A DNA stretch of 64,000 nucleotides. It comes from Labrys okinawensis. Its GTDB lineage: Bacteria; Pseudomonadota; Alphaproteobacteria; Rhizobiales; Labraceae. Below the pieces are notes generated by a model. It did not search any database, had not been told where the DNA came from, and saw only the letters and a list, made by a program, of their open reading frames with translations. A program made the translations under genes and the position numbers. This document shows, in pieces, positions 26,554 through 35,445 of the stretch; position 1 is the stretch's first letter; the number at the start of each line of letters is the position of its first letter. The DNA is taken from the NCBI RefSeq assembly GCF_002982075.1, contig NZ_PUEJ01000010.1, positions 124,001 through 188,000 on the forward strand, written 5' to 3'.

Positions 26554-26576
26554 ATGGCCGGGGCAAGCCCGGCCAT
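26554..26576 (-). terminator. tig: Hairpin after tig
   Basis: 9-bp perfect stem ATGGCCGGG / CCCGGCCAT with the loop GCAAG, about 40 bp past the tig stop, in the 297-bp space before clpP. The pattern is common in alphaproteobacterial intergenic regions. It lacks a strong T-run. Confidence 0.6.
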
Positions 26577-26617
26577 CGCATATTCGTCTCGACGAACCAG
26601 GATGGCCCGGCACAGCC

Positions 26618-28045
26618 TTATTCTGCTGACTCGGCAGGCTTGGCGGCCTTGGTTTTCTTGGCCTTGGCCGGCTTTTCCTCGGCAGCGGCAGAAGCGGCCT
26701 GCTCGTCGTCTTCCTTGAACAGTTCCTCCTTGGAGACCTTGTTCTCGGTGATGTCGGCGAGCGAGAGGATGTGGTCGACAACCTTGTCCTCGAAGATCGG
26801 CGCGCGCAGCTCGGCGATCGCCTGCGGGTTCTTGGTGTAGAACTCCCAGATCTGGCGCTCCTGGCCCGGGAACTGGCGGGCACGCTCGATCACGGCGCGA
26901 GTCGCCTCTTCGTCGGTCACCTGGATCTTGTTGCTCTCGCCGATCTCGGCCAGCACGAGGCCGAGGCGAACGCGGCGGGCCGCGATCTTGCGATAATCTT
27001 CCTTGGCGGCCTCTTCGGTGGTGTTCTCCTGCTCGAAGGTGCGGCCGGTCTGCTGCATCTCGCGCTCGACCTGCAGCCAGACATTGTCGAACTCCTGCTG
27101 GAACAGGGTCGGCGGCAGATCGAAGGAGTATTTCGCATCGAGTGCATCGAGAAGCTGGCGCTTCACCTTGCTGCGCGAGGCGGCGTTGTACTCGCCTTCG
27201 ATCGAGCTCTTGATCACTTCCTTGAGCTTGTCGAGCGATTCGAGGCCGACAGACTTGGCAAGCTCGTCGTCGATGACGAGCTCAGCCGGAGCCTGCACCG
27301 CCTTGACCTTGACGTCGAAGGTGGCGTCCTTGCCGGCCAGCGTGTCGGAGGCATAGTTGGTGGGGAACTTGACCTCGATGGTCTTCTCCTGGCCGGCGGT
27401 GACGCCGATGAGCTGGTCCTCGAAGCCGGGAATGAAGGTCTTGGAGCCGAGGTCGACGGAAATGTCCTCACCCTTGCCGCCGTCGAACTCGACGCCGTCG
27501 ATCTTGCCGACGAAGTCGACGATCACGCGGTCGTGGTTCTCGGCCTTCGACTTGGCCTTCTTGTCGGCATAGGTGACGTTGCGGCGGGCCAGATCCTCGA
27601 GGCGCGACTGCACCTCTTCGTCGGAGACTTCGGCCACCGGCTTGACGATCTTGATGCCGGAAATGTCGCCTACCTCGAAGGTCGGCAGCACTTCCACGGC
27701 GACGGTCCAGGCAAGATCGGCCTTGCCGTCGAGCACCTGGGTCACGCCTTCGTCGTCGGCACCGAAATCGAGCTTGGGCTCCATGGCCAGCTTGATCTGG
27801 TTGTCATCGACGATCTTGCGATTGGCTTCGCCAACGAAATTGTTGACGACATCGGCCGTGACCGAGCGGCCATAGAGACGACGCAGATGCGCCACCGGCA
27901 CCTTGCCCGGACGAAAGCCGTTGACGCGGACCTTGCCCTTCATGTCTTCCAATTGGGCATCGGTGCGCGAGGCGATATCAGCCGCCGGCACCACCACTTT
28001 GAATTCCCGCTTCAGGCCATCGGCCAGGGTTTGGGTCACCTGCAT
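26618..28045 (-). CDS. tig: Trigger factor
   Basis: Ribosome-associated chaperone and peptidyl-prolyl isomerase (475 aa). The N-terminal ribosome-binding domain contains the signature GFRPGKVPVAHLRRLYG. The central FKBP-type domain includes HDRVIVDFVGKIDG and SVDLGSKTFIPGFEDQLIG. The long helical C-terminal domain ends in a Lys/Ala/Glu-rich tail. It is first in the tig-clpP-clpX-lon block and follows tRNA-Leu on the same strand. Confidence 0.98.
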   Translation of the reverse strand: MQVTQTLADGLKREFKVVVPAADIASRTDAQLEDMKGKVRVNGFRPGKVPVAHLRRLYGRSVTADVVNNFVGEANRKIVDDNQIKLAMEPKLDFGADDEGVTQVLDGKADLAWTVAVEVLPTFEVGDISGIKIVKPVAEVSDEEVQSRLEDLARRNVTYADKKAKSKAENHDRVIVDFVGKIDGVEFDGGKGEDISVDLGSKTFIPGFEDQLIGVTAGQEKTIEVKFPTNYASDTLAGKDATFDVKVKAVQAPAELVIDDELAKSVGLESLDKLKEVIKSSIEGEYNAASRSKVKRQLLDALDAKYSFDLPPTLFQQEFDNVWLQVEREMQQTGRTFEQENTTEEAAKEDYRKIAARRVRLGLVLAEIGESNKIQVTDEEATRAVIERARQFPGQERQIWEFYTKNPQAIAELRAPIFEDKVVDHILSLADITENKVSKEELFKEDDEQAASAAAEEKPAKAKKTKAAKPAESAE

Positions 28046-28106
28046 ATTCTTGTCCCGAATCCGTGAGTTCGTAGCTGCCCCGTCTTTAAGCCGTCGAGGC
28101 CGATCG

Positions 28107-28191
28107 TGGTGCGGGCGGAGGGGCTCGAACCCCCACGACTTTCATCACTGGAACCTAAATCCAGCGCGTCTACCAGTTCCGCCACGCCCGC
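28107..28191 (-). tRNA. tRNA-Leu (anticodon TAG)
   Basis: 85 nt with encoded CCA. The acceptor GCGGGCG pairs with CGCCCGC. The anticodon stem-loop CTGGA-TTTAGGT-TCCAG gives TAG, and a long variable arm (GTGATGAAAGTCGT region) and T arm GGGGTTCGAGCCCCT follow. It lies 61 bp upstream of tig on the same strand. Confidence 0.97.
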
Positions 28192-28241
28192 AAATAGGGC
28201 TCCCTTTCGCAAAACTTGCATTCTGCGAAACGAGTGGCGCC

Positions 28242-28271
28242 ATATAGCATGTCATGAAATTGATGCAGCAA
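28242..28271 (-). promoter_or_regulatory. Possible promoter of tRNA-Leu
   Basis: On the minus strand TTGCTG (28271-28266) and CTATAT (28247-28242) are 18 bp apart, about 50 bp before the tRNA 5' end. The hexamers fit a sigma-70 promoter moderately well. Confidence 0.4.
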
Positions 28272-28411
28272 AAAAATGCCGTCTCCTGCATGATATTTGG
28301 AGTTGAGGATTCGCGTGCGGCCGCAACAGCCGGCCGCAGCGTCGCTCCCGGCCTTCGAGCAACCTTCCCGGCAGGCGGGAATAGCCACTGCCCAGCCAGG
28401 AGGACCCACCG

Positions 28412-29707
28412 ATGACCGGCAGTTTCGATCGGCGTCAGCTTCTTGCCGGGCTCGGCGTCACCCTGGCCAGCCTTGCTCTCACGCGCCCCGCACCGGCCGC
28501 TCCGGGCCTGACCTTGACGGCCGCGGCCGGCGAACTCCCCCTGCTAGGCAGCGTCAAGCCAACCCGGACGCAGTGTTTCGACGCCTCGACGCCGGGACCT
28601 CTCCTGCGCACGAAGCGCAACCAGGCCGTGAAGCTGCGCTTTGCAAACCGTCTCGACGCCCCCTCGACGATCCATTGGCATGGCGTGCGCCTCGCCAATA
28701 GCATGGACGGCGTTCCCGCCCTGACCCAGCAGGCGGTGAAACCGGGCGAAGGCTTCGACTACGCGTTCACGCCGCCGGATGCCGGCACCTTCTGGTACCA
28801 TCCTCCCGCCTTTGGCCCTTTCTTGTCACAATGCGAGGCCGGCCTCTATGGCGTCCTGATCGTCGACGAGGATGAACCGCCAAAGGTAGACCGAGACCTG
28901 GTTCTCGTCATCGACGACTGGAACATCGGTGCCGACGGGCAGATTCAGGCCACCGCCGATAGCAAGCCGACCATCACGGCGAATTCGAAGCCGGCCGAAA
29001 CGATCAGCCTCGCTCCCAATGAGCGTGTCCGACTGCGTCTCGTCAACGCCGCGGCGACGCGCATCGCCAAACTCGCCCTGGCCGGTTTTCCGGCCACCAT
29101 CGTCGCCATCGACGGCCACCCCGTCGACACACCCTTCGCCCCCAATCACGGTCGCCTCGACCTGCCGCCCGGCGGGCGCGCCGACATTGCGGTCGACGGC
29201 CTGCTCACAAAGGGGAGCGAGGCCGGTATCGCATTGGATCGCGACGGCGACGTCGTCATTCTCGCTCACCTCGTTTCGAACGGTGCGGCGCCGCTTCGCC
29301 CAGCCTTTCTGCCGCCCCTGGTGCTGCCGCGCCCCGATCTGCCGGCCGCACTTGCGCTGCAGAAGGCCAAGCGCGTCGCCCTAGCGCTGTCAGGCCGGAA
29401 CGGCGGCGGCTCGGTGCTGCCCGACAAGCCTTTGTTCTCGGTCAAGCGAGGCAGCCTCGTCGATCTCGGCCTCGCCAACAAAACGCCTATCGACCAGGCC
29501 GTGCATGTGCACGGCCACGCCATGCGCATCCTCCATCCCTTCGACGACGAGTGGCAGCCCTACTGGGTCGACACGGTCGCAATCGGTCCGGGAGAAACCG
29601 TGCATACGGTGTTCACAGCGGATAATCCGGGCAAATGGCTCCTGCACGGCCGCGCCTGCGGCCCTTCCAGGAAGGATGATCTCTTGACCTGGTTCGAGGT
29701 GACCTGA
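28412..29707 (+). CDS. Multicopper-oxidase-fold protein with degenerate copper sites, Tat-exported
   Basis: 431-residue cupredoxin-repeat protein with a twin-arginine signal (SFDRRQLLAGLGVTLASLAL, then an AxA site near 28-30). Only part of the copper ligands is present. HWH is intact at 88-90, and the second motif reads HPP (130-132) instead of HxH. The third keeps HVH (365-367), but the first type 1 His is Q362. The last motif, normally HCHxxxH, reads HGR (412-414). A type 1 site cannot form, so laccase activity is unlikely; a scaffold role as in FtsP/SufI is one possibility. The ATG at 28412 has an AGGAGG-type site upstream. Confidence 0.85.
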   Translation: MTGSFDRRQLLAGLGVTLASLALTRPAPAAPGLTLTAAAGELPLLGSVKPTRTQCFDASTPGPLLRTKRNQAVKLRFANRLDAPSTIHWHGVRLANSMDGVPALTQQAVKPGEGFDYAFTPPDAGTFWYHPPAFGPFLSQCEAGLYGVLIVDEDEPPKVDRDLVLVIDDWNIGADGQIQATADSKPTITANSKPAETISLAPNERVRLRLVNAAATRIAKLALAGFPATIVAIDGHPVDTPFAPNHGRLDLPPGGRADIAVDGLLTKGSEAGIALDRDGDVVILAHLVSNGAAPLRPAFLPPLVLPRPDLPAALALQKAKRVALALSGRNGGGSVLPDKPLFSVKRGSLVDLGLANKTPIDQAVHVHGHAMRILHPFDDEWQPYWVDTVAIGPGETVHTVFTADNPGKWLLHGRACGPSRKDDLLTWFEVT

Positions 29708-29765
29708 ACCTTGGAATAAGGGCCGTCATGCGGAAAGCCTCGAGACGACAGGCCCCTCCAGCGAT

Positions 29766-30560
29766 TCAATCGCGATTCATGTCGGTTAGCGCGTCGCGCA
29801 TGGAGATGCTGGAGATGCCGAAGAAACCGCCATAGGGAATCTTGAGGTCGATGATCACGAACATGACGCTCGATACGCACACGACGCCGATGGCAAGCAC
29901 GATCTTGCTCAACAGGCGCTGCGAGATCTGAAGGCCGAAGCTGAGGAAGACGAGGGCCAGCCAGAAGCTGATGATCAGCGTGAAGGACACGCCGGATGGA
30001 GCATGCGTATCCTCGATGACGGCCCAGCGCCCCGTCAGCGCCGCCCTGTAGTCCAGTTGGCAGCGCGCGGCGATGTTCTTGCCGATGCCATCGGTCGGCT
30101 GGAACGAATCGATCGCCAGGCCGATCTGGTTCATCATGCCGGCAAGAACCTTGTCCTCGCCCATGAGCGGCATGTCCTTGGTGTCGAGCATGATCTTGAC
30201 CTCCGGCGCCGGCTCGTCGGGCCAGGTGCTGGCGATCACCGCGGCGGTGTAGCGGCGCAGCAGCTGGCGCGTCGGCTCCATTCGCGGGGAGAGATCGCGC
30301 AGGCATTGGTCGAGGCTCGCCAGATGCGCCGCATAGGTCGAGCGATCCTTGCTGGCCGCGTCGAAGTCGGCCCTGGAGGTGGAAAGTTGCAGGCTCAGGA
30401 TCAGGGCGGCGAAGGACACCAGCAGGCCCGTCACCAGGCGCACCGCCTCCATGTTCTCCTTCGAGAGGTGTTCTTCGTGCAGGCGCCTGCGCAAGATCAC
30501 CCCGCCGACGGCGCTCAAACTGAAAAGCACCAGGAAACTCAGGCCGTAGATTTCTTCCAT
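29766..30560 (-). CDS. DUF4239-type membrane protein
   Basis: 264-residue inner-membrane protein with two N-terminal membrane segments (YGLSFLVLFSLSAVGGVIL and VTGLLVSFAALILSLQLS), a soluble loop of about 120 residues, and two C-terminal segments (FTLIISFWLALVFLSFGLQ and IVLAIGVVCVSSVMFVIID). Topology and the end motif IPYGGFFGISSISMRDAL match the DUF4239 (bestrophin-like) family. Function is unknown. It converges on the oxidase-fold gene and has no operon partner. Confidence 0.7.
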   Translation of the reverse strand: MEEIYGLSFLVLFSLSAVGGVILRRRLHEEHLSKENMEAVRLVTGLLVSFAALILSLQLSTSRADFDAASKDRSTYAAHLASLDQCLRDLSPRMEPTRQLLRRYTAAVIASTWPDEPAPEVKIMLDTKDMPLMGEDKVLAGMMNQIGLAIDSFQPTDGIGKNIAARCQLDYRAALTGRWAVIEDTHAPSGVSFTLIISFWLALVFLSFGLQISQRLLSKIVLAIGVVCVSSVMFVIIDLKIPYGGFFGISSISMRDALTDMNRD

Positions 30561-30850
30561 GACCGGGACCGCCAGGTTTTTCTTTTGTGCCGGCAGTGTG
30601 GCTCAGCGGGCGTGACTTGAAAGTCACACCAGAATCCGGCCGCGCGCACAAGATCTCGCGGTGCTCCATACGCATCAGCTTGGGAGCAACGGGGGAAGCG
30701 GATTGTTCTGGTTACGGAGGTCGTCGGCTGGCGCCAGTCTTCAACCAACACCAAGGGCGAGCCCGTCACCATGAGCCACATTCCAGTCGATTGAGCGAAG
30801 TAGTCGAGACCCGTAAGCTGTCAGCCGCACCGCGCAAGTGGAGGAGCAAC

Positions 30851-31480
30851 ATGACCAACGCCTTGACGATATGGACTTATGATTGGGTGCCACCGGGCCC
30901 CCGCGGTCACGTTCGAGACATCAGATTGCGCTGGGCCTGCGAAGAGGCTGGCCTCCCTTACGACGTAAAGTCGGTTTCCTTCCATAACCGCGGGCCGGAG
31001 CATTTCGCGCGCCAACCTTTTGGCCAGGTGCCCTTCATCGAGGACGGGGACATCGCCCTTTTCGAAAGCGGCGCCTGTCTTCTGCATCTGGCTCGAAAAA
31101 GCGAGAAGCTGATGCCACGCGATCCCAAAGGAGAAGCAGCGACGCTGGAATGGACGATCGCCGCGCTCAACTCGATCGAGATGGTTTCGGTGCCCTGGTG
31201 GTTCATCGGCCTGTCCAAGCAGGCCACCAACCCGCTCGAAGGCTGGCTGTTCCAGCGCCTGCAGCATCTGGAAACGGTGCTGGCACGGCGCGAATGGCTT
31301 GCCGCGGGACAATTCACCGTCGCCGACATTGTGATGACGGAGGCTCTTCGCGTGCCGAAGGTAAGGGCTGCCGGCGATTTTCCGGCCACACGATCCTATG
31401 TCGATCGAGCCTGCGCGCGCCCGGCCTTCAAACGAGCCTATGACGGCCAGATGGCGCATTTCGCGGCGAGCGACAAATAA
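30851..31480 (+). CDS. Glutathione S-transferase family protein
   Basis: 209-residue GST. The thioredoxin-like N-terminal domain contains HVRDIRLRWACEEAGLPYDVKSV and the cis-proline/glutathione site FGQVPFIEDGDIALFESGACLLHLA. The helical C-terminal domain contains LEWTIAALNSIE and the family's FTVADIVMTEALR N-capping box. The ATG at 30851 has GTGGAGGAG upstream. The substrate is not predictable; a role in detoxification is the family expectation. Confidence 0.88.
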   Translation: MTNALTIWTYDWVPPGPRGHVRDIRLRWACEEAGLPYDVKSVSFHNRGPEHFARQPFGQVPFIEDGDIALFESGACLLHLARKSEKLMPRDPKGEAATLEWTIAALNSIEMVSVPWWFIGLSKQATNPLEGWLFQRLQHLETVLARREWLAAGQFTVADIVMTEALRVPKVRAAGDFPATRSYVDRACARPAFKRAYDGQMAHFAASDK

Positions 31481-31497
31481 TCGAGGCCCCACGGCTC

Positions 31498-31519
31498 CCC
31501 GGATGCCGCAGCATCCGGG
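31498..31519. terminator. Bidirectional hairpin between GST and nnr genes
   Basis: Perfect 9-bp stem CCCGGATGC / GCATCCGGG with a CGCA loop, between convergent stops. No clear T-run on either side. Confidence 0.55.
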
Positions 31520-31578
31520 CAGATCCACCGGGATCGACCTGTTCGCGGAAAGCTCGGAATGAGCCGGTGCGGCATTGA

Positions 31579-33066
31579 TCACGAAGGCCGCAATGACGCC
31601 AAGGCGGCGAGAGCCTTGGGCAGCATCGCAGGCAGGTCGTCGGCGGTGAGGCCCGGCCCGAACAGATTGGCCGCTTCGCCATGGAGCCAGACGGCGGCGC
31701 TGGCGGCTTCGAAGGCCGGCATCGATTGAGCGAGGAGCCCGCCTATCAGGCCTGAGAGCACGTCGCCGGAGCCGGCCGTCGCCAGGGTAGGCGGCGCATT
31801 GGCGTTGATGGCGGCCCGCCCGTCCGGCGCTGCGATTACGGTATCGGCCCCCTTCAGCACGATGACCGCGCCGGTTGCCTCGGCAGCCGCGCGGGCCCGG
31901 TCGAGCTTGGCCGCGTGTTTTCCGGCGATGTCGTCGAAGACGCGCGCGAACTCGCCCTCATGGGGCGTGAGGACGACGGGCCCGAGCGCCGCCCGCAACG
32001 TGGCGATGAAATGAATGCGTTCGGCGGCAAAGGCGGAAAGCGCTCCGGCATCGATCAGCACGGCACGCGAGGAAGAAAGCACCAGGTCGACCTTGGCCCG
32101 GGTCTCCTCGTCCGGCGGCAAAGCGGGTCCGACGACGAACGCATTGCGCCGCGCATCCTCCAGCAAGACGGCGAGGCCTTCCGGCCCATCGCAGCGCCGC
32201 ACCATGATGGCGTCGAGCGAGGCGGCATGGATGGCGAGGGCGTCGGAAGGACTGGCGACAGTCACGAGACCGGCGCCGACGCGCAATCCAGCCTTGGCCG
32301 CCAGCCGCGCCGCCCCCGTCCCTTCGATGCCCGCGGACAGGACGACCAGATGCCCCCGCGCATATTTATGTCCCGCCGGTTCGGGATGCGGAAAACCGGG
32401 CTGCCACAGGTCCGGCTGGTTGACGAAAGTCCGGGGTCGGATAGTGGCCAGCACATTGTCCGCAATGCCGATATCCGCAACCCGGACGGCGCCGCAATTG
32501 AGCTTGCCGGGCAAGAGCAGGTGCCCCGGCTTGCGCCGGAAAAAAGTCACCGTCTCGCGCGCCTTCACGGCCACGCCGCGGATCTGGCCGGTCGCCCCAT
32601 CGATGCCGGAGGGCAGATCGACTGCGATGACCTGCAGGCCGGAAGCATTGATCCGCTCGACCAAACCGGCGAGCGTGCCGCCAATGTCACGGGAAAGCCC
32701 GGCGCCGAGCAGCGCATCGATGATGATTCCCTCCCTGGGGAACGAAAGGGCCAGCGCATTCTCGACCGGCTGCCCCCATTTCTCGGCAGCGTAGGCGACC
32801 TCTCCCCCCAGCGCCGAAGCCGGGCCCAGCAGGCCAAGCCGGACCCGATAGCCTCTTTCGCGCAGGATGCGGGCGGCAACGAAACCATCGCCCCCGTTCA
32901 GGCCCGTTCCACACAAAACCAGGATCGGCGTGTTGAAGGGATGCCGCGCCGCCACATCGGCCACCGCCCTCCCCGCCCGCTCGAGCAACTGGTCGGCGGT
33001 GGTGGCCTCGGCGATGGCGAGACGATCCGCATCGGCCATTTCGGATGGGGTCAGCAACTCGATCAA
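31579..33066 (-). CDS. nnr: Bifunctional NAD(P)H-hydrate epimerase / ADP-dependent NAD(P)H-hydrate dehydratase
   Basis: Metabolite-repair enzyme (495 aa) that epimerises and dehydrates damaged NADHX/NADPHX. The N-terminal YjeF_N epimerase domain (about 1-210) has CGTGLNGGDGFVAARIL and VDLPSGIDGATG. The C-terminal ribokinase-like dehydratase domain has VLTPHEGEFARVF, VLKGADTVIA and the GSGDVLSGLIGGLLAQ signature. The start is best placed at TTG 33066, which has a perfect GGAGG seven bases upstream and yields the usual (M)IELLTPSEM N-terminus. The GTG at 33099 lies before that site. Confidence 0.92.
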   Translation of the reverse strand: MIELLTPSEMADADRLAIAEATTADQLLERAGRAVADVAARHPFNTPILVLCGTGLNGGDGFVAARILRERGYRVRLGLLGPASALGGEVAYAAEKWGQPVENALALSFPREGIIIDALLGAGLSRDIGGTLAGLVERINASGLQVIAVDLPSGIDGATGQIRGVAVKARETVTFFRRKPGHLLLPGKLNCGAVRVADIGIADNVLATIRPRTFVNQPDLWQPGFPHPEPAGHKYARGHLVVLSAGIEGTGAARLAAKAGLRVGAGLVTVASPSDALAIHAASLDAIMVRRCDGPEGLAVLLEDARRNAFVVGPALPPDEETRAKVDLVLSSSRAVLIDAGALSAFAAERIHFIATLRAALGPVVLTPHEGEFARVFDDIAGKHAAKLDRARAAAEATGAVIVLKGADTVIAAPDGRAAINANAPPTLATAGSGDVLSGLIGGLLAQSMPAFEAASAAVWLHGEAANLFGPGLTADDLPAMLPKALAALASLRPS

Positions 33067-33283
33067 GACGTCCTCCAAGCTTTCCCCAGCATGCGCCACC
33101 TCGTCGCATTCGGTGGAAAAAATGCGTTTGCTGCCGTCACGGGCCGAAAATTACCCTCTCACGCCGCATATTTTATTGGCAGCCCGCCAAAAAATTGTGC
33201 AGTCTTTCGGTAGCGCTTGCCCATTTTTCAGCACCTTAGGTCTCAACACGTTGAAGATAAAAGAAAATTTTCCTGTTGGCGGT

Positions 33284-33300
33284 TTGGCATGCGACCTGCT
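33284..33300 (+). promoter_or_regulatory. Sigma-54 promoter of glnB
   Basis: TTGGCATGCGACCTGCT matches the sigma-54 consensus, with GG at 33286-33287 and GC at 33298-33299 at the required 12-bp offset. It differs from YTGGCACGNNNNTTGCW at two less critical positions. Transcription would begin near 33310, about 40 nt before the glnB ATG. This points to NtrC-type nitrogen control; no clear NtrC palindrome was found in the 180 bp upstream. Confidence 0.7.
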
Positions 33301-33349
33301 ACCAGCAAGGAGGTTTCTGCGCACTATGTGCTGAAATCGAGGAGACCCC

Positions 33350-33688
33350 ATGAAGAAAATTGAAGCCATCATCAAGCCCTTCAAGTTGGACGAGGTGAAG
33401 GAAGCGCTGCAGGAGGTCGGTCTGCAGGGCATTACGGTGACGGAAGCGAAGGGATTCGGGCGGCAGAAAGGCCACACGGAACTTTATCGCGGCGCCGAAT
33501 ATGTCGTCGATTTTCTTCCCAAGGTGAAGATCGAGGTTGTGGTGCCGGACGAGCGTGTCGAGCGCGCCATCGACGCCATTCGCAAGGCCGCCCAGACGGG
33601 CCGGATCGGCGACGGCAAGATCTTCGTCCTCAATATCGAGGAAGCCATCCGCATCCGCACCGGCGAGAGCGGCCTCGACGCCATCTAG
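33350..33688 (+). CDS. glnB: Nitrogen regulatory protein P-II
   Basis: Trimeric nitrogen sensor (112 aa) that binds ATP/ADP and 2-oxoglutarate and controls glutamine synthetase adenylylation and NtrB. The uridylylation site Tyr51 lies in the T-loop TELYRGAEYVVDFLPK, and the C-terminal signature TGRIGDGKIFVLNIEEAIRIRTGE is complete. The ribosome site GAGGAG precedes the ATG. It lies 166 bp before glnA, the standard arrangement in rhizobia. Its stop codon is inside a dispersed repeat. Confidence 0.98.
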   Translation: MKKIEAIIKPFKLDEVKEALQEVGLQGITVTEAKGFGRQKGHTELYRGAEYVVDFLPKVKIEVVVPDERVERAIDAIRKAAQTGRIGDGKIFVLNIEEAIRIRTGESGLDAI

Positions 33689-33785
33689 ATCAAAGTGCGT
33701 TCGTCACCGAACGCTCATTTGCTCTGGTTCTTTGTATCGACGCGTCTTTGCGGTTCCAGGTGATCCCGTCCAATCGCAAAACGCC
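33684..33785 (+). repeat. Dispersed intergenic repeat, copy 1 (glnB-glnA)
   Basis: Begins TCTAGATCAAAG, carries the inverted pair GCGTTCG / CGAACGC, and contains GACGCGTCTTTGCG and AATCGCAAAACGC. It aligns along its length with 36624-36729. The glnB stop codon TAG (33686-33688) is formed by the first bases of the repeat. Confidence 0.65.
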
Positions 33786-33854
33786 GTGGCAATCAGCGGG
33801 CCTCTGCCTGCGCCTCATAAGATCATGCCCAAACGAACGAAAGGGTTGCACAAG

Positions 33855-35264
33855 ATGAAGACCGCCAAGGATGTCCTGAAGGCGATCAAGGACAATGACG
33901 TCAAATATGTCGATTTCCGCTTCACCGACCCGCGCGGCAAGTGGCAGCACGTGACCTTCGACGTCTCCCTGGTGGATGAGGAGATCTTCACCGAAGGCAC
34001 CATGTTCGACGGTTCCTCGATCGCCGGCTGGAAGGCGATCAACGAATCCGACATGTGCCTGATGCCGGACCCCACCACCGCCACGATGGATCCCTTCTTC
34101 TCCGCGGCGACGATGTCGATCACCTGCGACGTGGTCGAACCCTCCACGGGTGAAGGCTACAGCCGCGACCCGCGCGGCATCGCCAAGCGCGCCGAGGCCT
34201 ATCTGAAGTCGACCGGCATCGGTGACGTCGCCTATTTCGGCCCGGAAGCCGAATTCTTCGTCTTCGACGACGTCCGCTTCAAGGCCGATCCCTACAACAC
34301 CGGCTTCAAGCTCGATTCGACCGAACTGCCTTCCAACTTCGACACCGAATATGAAGGCGGCAATCTTGGCCACCGCATCAACACCAAGGGCGGCTACTTC
34401 CCGGTTCCCCCGCTGGATTCGGCCCAGGATATGCGCTCGGAAATGCTGGCTGCCATGCAGCAGATGGGCGTCGTGGTCGAAAAGCACCACCATGAGGTCG
34501 CCTCCGCCCAGCATGAACTCGGCATGAAGTTCGGCACGCTGGTGACGATGGCCGATCATCTGCAGATCTACAAATATGCCATCCACAACGTCGCCCACAC
34601 CTATGGCAAGACGGCGACCTTCATGCCCAAGCCCGTCTTCGGCGACAACGGCTCGGGCATGCATGTGCACCAGTCGATCTGGAAGGACGGCAAGCCGGTC
34701 TTCGCCGGCAATAAATATGCCGACCTCTCCGAGACCTGCCTTCACTATATCGGCGGCATCATCAAGCATGCCAAGTCGCTGAACGCCTTCACCAACCCCT
34801 CGACCAACTCCTACAAGCGCCTGGTTCCCGGCTATGAGGCGCCGGTGCTGCTGGCCTATTCGGCCCGCAACCGCTCGGCCTCCTGCCGCATTCCCTACAC
34901 CACCAGCCCGAAGGCCAAGCGCGTCGAGGTCCGCTTCCCCGATCCGGCGGCGAACCCCTATCTCGCCTTTGCCGCCCTGTTCATGGCCGGCATGGACGGC
35001 ATCCTCAACAAGATCGATCCCGGCCCGGCGATGGACAAGGATCTCTACGACCTGCCGCCCAAGGAGCTCAAGAAGATCCCGACCGTCTGCGGCTCACTGC
35101 GCGAGGCCCTTTCTGCCCTCGACAAGGACCGCGAATATCTCAAGAAGGGCGGCGTGTTCACCGACGACTTCATCAACAGCTTCATCGAGCTGAAGATGCA
35201 GGAAGTGATGCGCTTCGAGATGACGCCGCATCCGGTCGAATTCGAGATGTACTACTCGGTCTAA
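33855..35264 (+). CDS. glnA: Glutamine synthetase type I
   Basis: Dodecameric GSI (469 aa) making glutamine from glutamate, ammonia and ATP. Signatures include FDGSSIAGWKAINESDM, AEFFVFDDV, the ATP-binding motif around NPSTNSYKRLVPGYEAPVLL and RNRSASCRIPY, and the adenylylation site Tyr398 in DLYDLPP. Regulation is expected at the protein level by adenylylation under P-II control and through co-transcription with glnB from the sigma-54 promoter. The ATG at 33855 (MKTAKDVLKAIKDND) gives the family length; the open frame upstream reads through glnB and is not used. Confidence 0.98.
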   Translation: MKTAKDVLKAIKDNDVKYVDFRFTDPRGKWQHVTFDVSLVDEEIFTEGTMFDGSSIAGWKAINESDMCLMPDPTTATMDPFFSAATMSITCDVVEPSTGEGYSRDPRGIAKRAEAYLKSTGIGDVAYFGPEAEFFVFDDVRFKADPYNTGFKLDSTELPSNFDTEYEGGNLGHRINTKGGYFPVPPLDSAQDMRSEMLAAMQQMGVVVEKHHHEVASAQHELGMKFGTLVTMADHLQIYKYAIHNVAHTYGKTATFMPKPVFGDNGSGMHVHQSIWKDGKPVFAGNKYADLSETCLHYIGGIIKHAKSLNAFTNPSTNSYKRLVPGYEAPVLLAYSARNRSASCRIPYTTSPKAKRVEVRFPDPAANPYLAFAALFMAGMDGILNKIDPGPAMDKDLYDLPPKELKKIPTVCGSLREALSALDKDREYLKKGGVFTDDFINSFIELKMQEVMRFEMTPHPVEFEMYYSV

Positions 35265-35295
35265 GAACTCAAAAACCATCCAGAGAGAGCCGAGC

Positions 35296-35330
35296 GGGGG
35301 CCGGTGCAGCGATGCACCGGCCTTTCCTTT
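35296..35330 (+). terminator. glnA: Rho-independent terminator of glnA
   Basis: Perfect 10-bp GC-rich stem GGCCGGTGCA / TGCACCGGCC with a GCGA tetraloop, followed by TTTCCTTTTCC, 32 bp past the glnA stop. Confidence 0.85.
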
Positions 35331-35445
35331 TCCAGCCCATGGCGGCGGCGAGAGGAATCACGCCGGCCGGGGACCTTCTAGGGGTCACCTGCGTTAGAGT
35401 GCTGGATCGAGGAGCGGATCACGGCCCGACCTATCGGAGGACAGC

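Noticed and set aside
33180..33240. Possible NtrC site (GCACC TTA GGT near 33227-33239)
   Set aside because: Only half of the expected dyad is present, too weak to call an enhancer.
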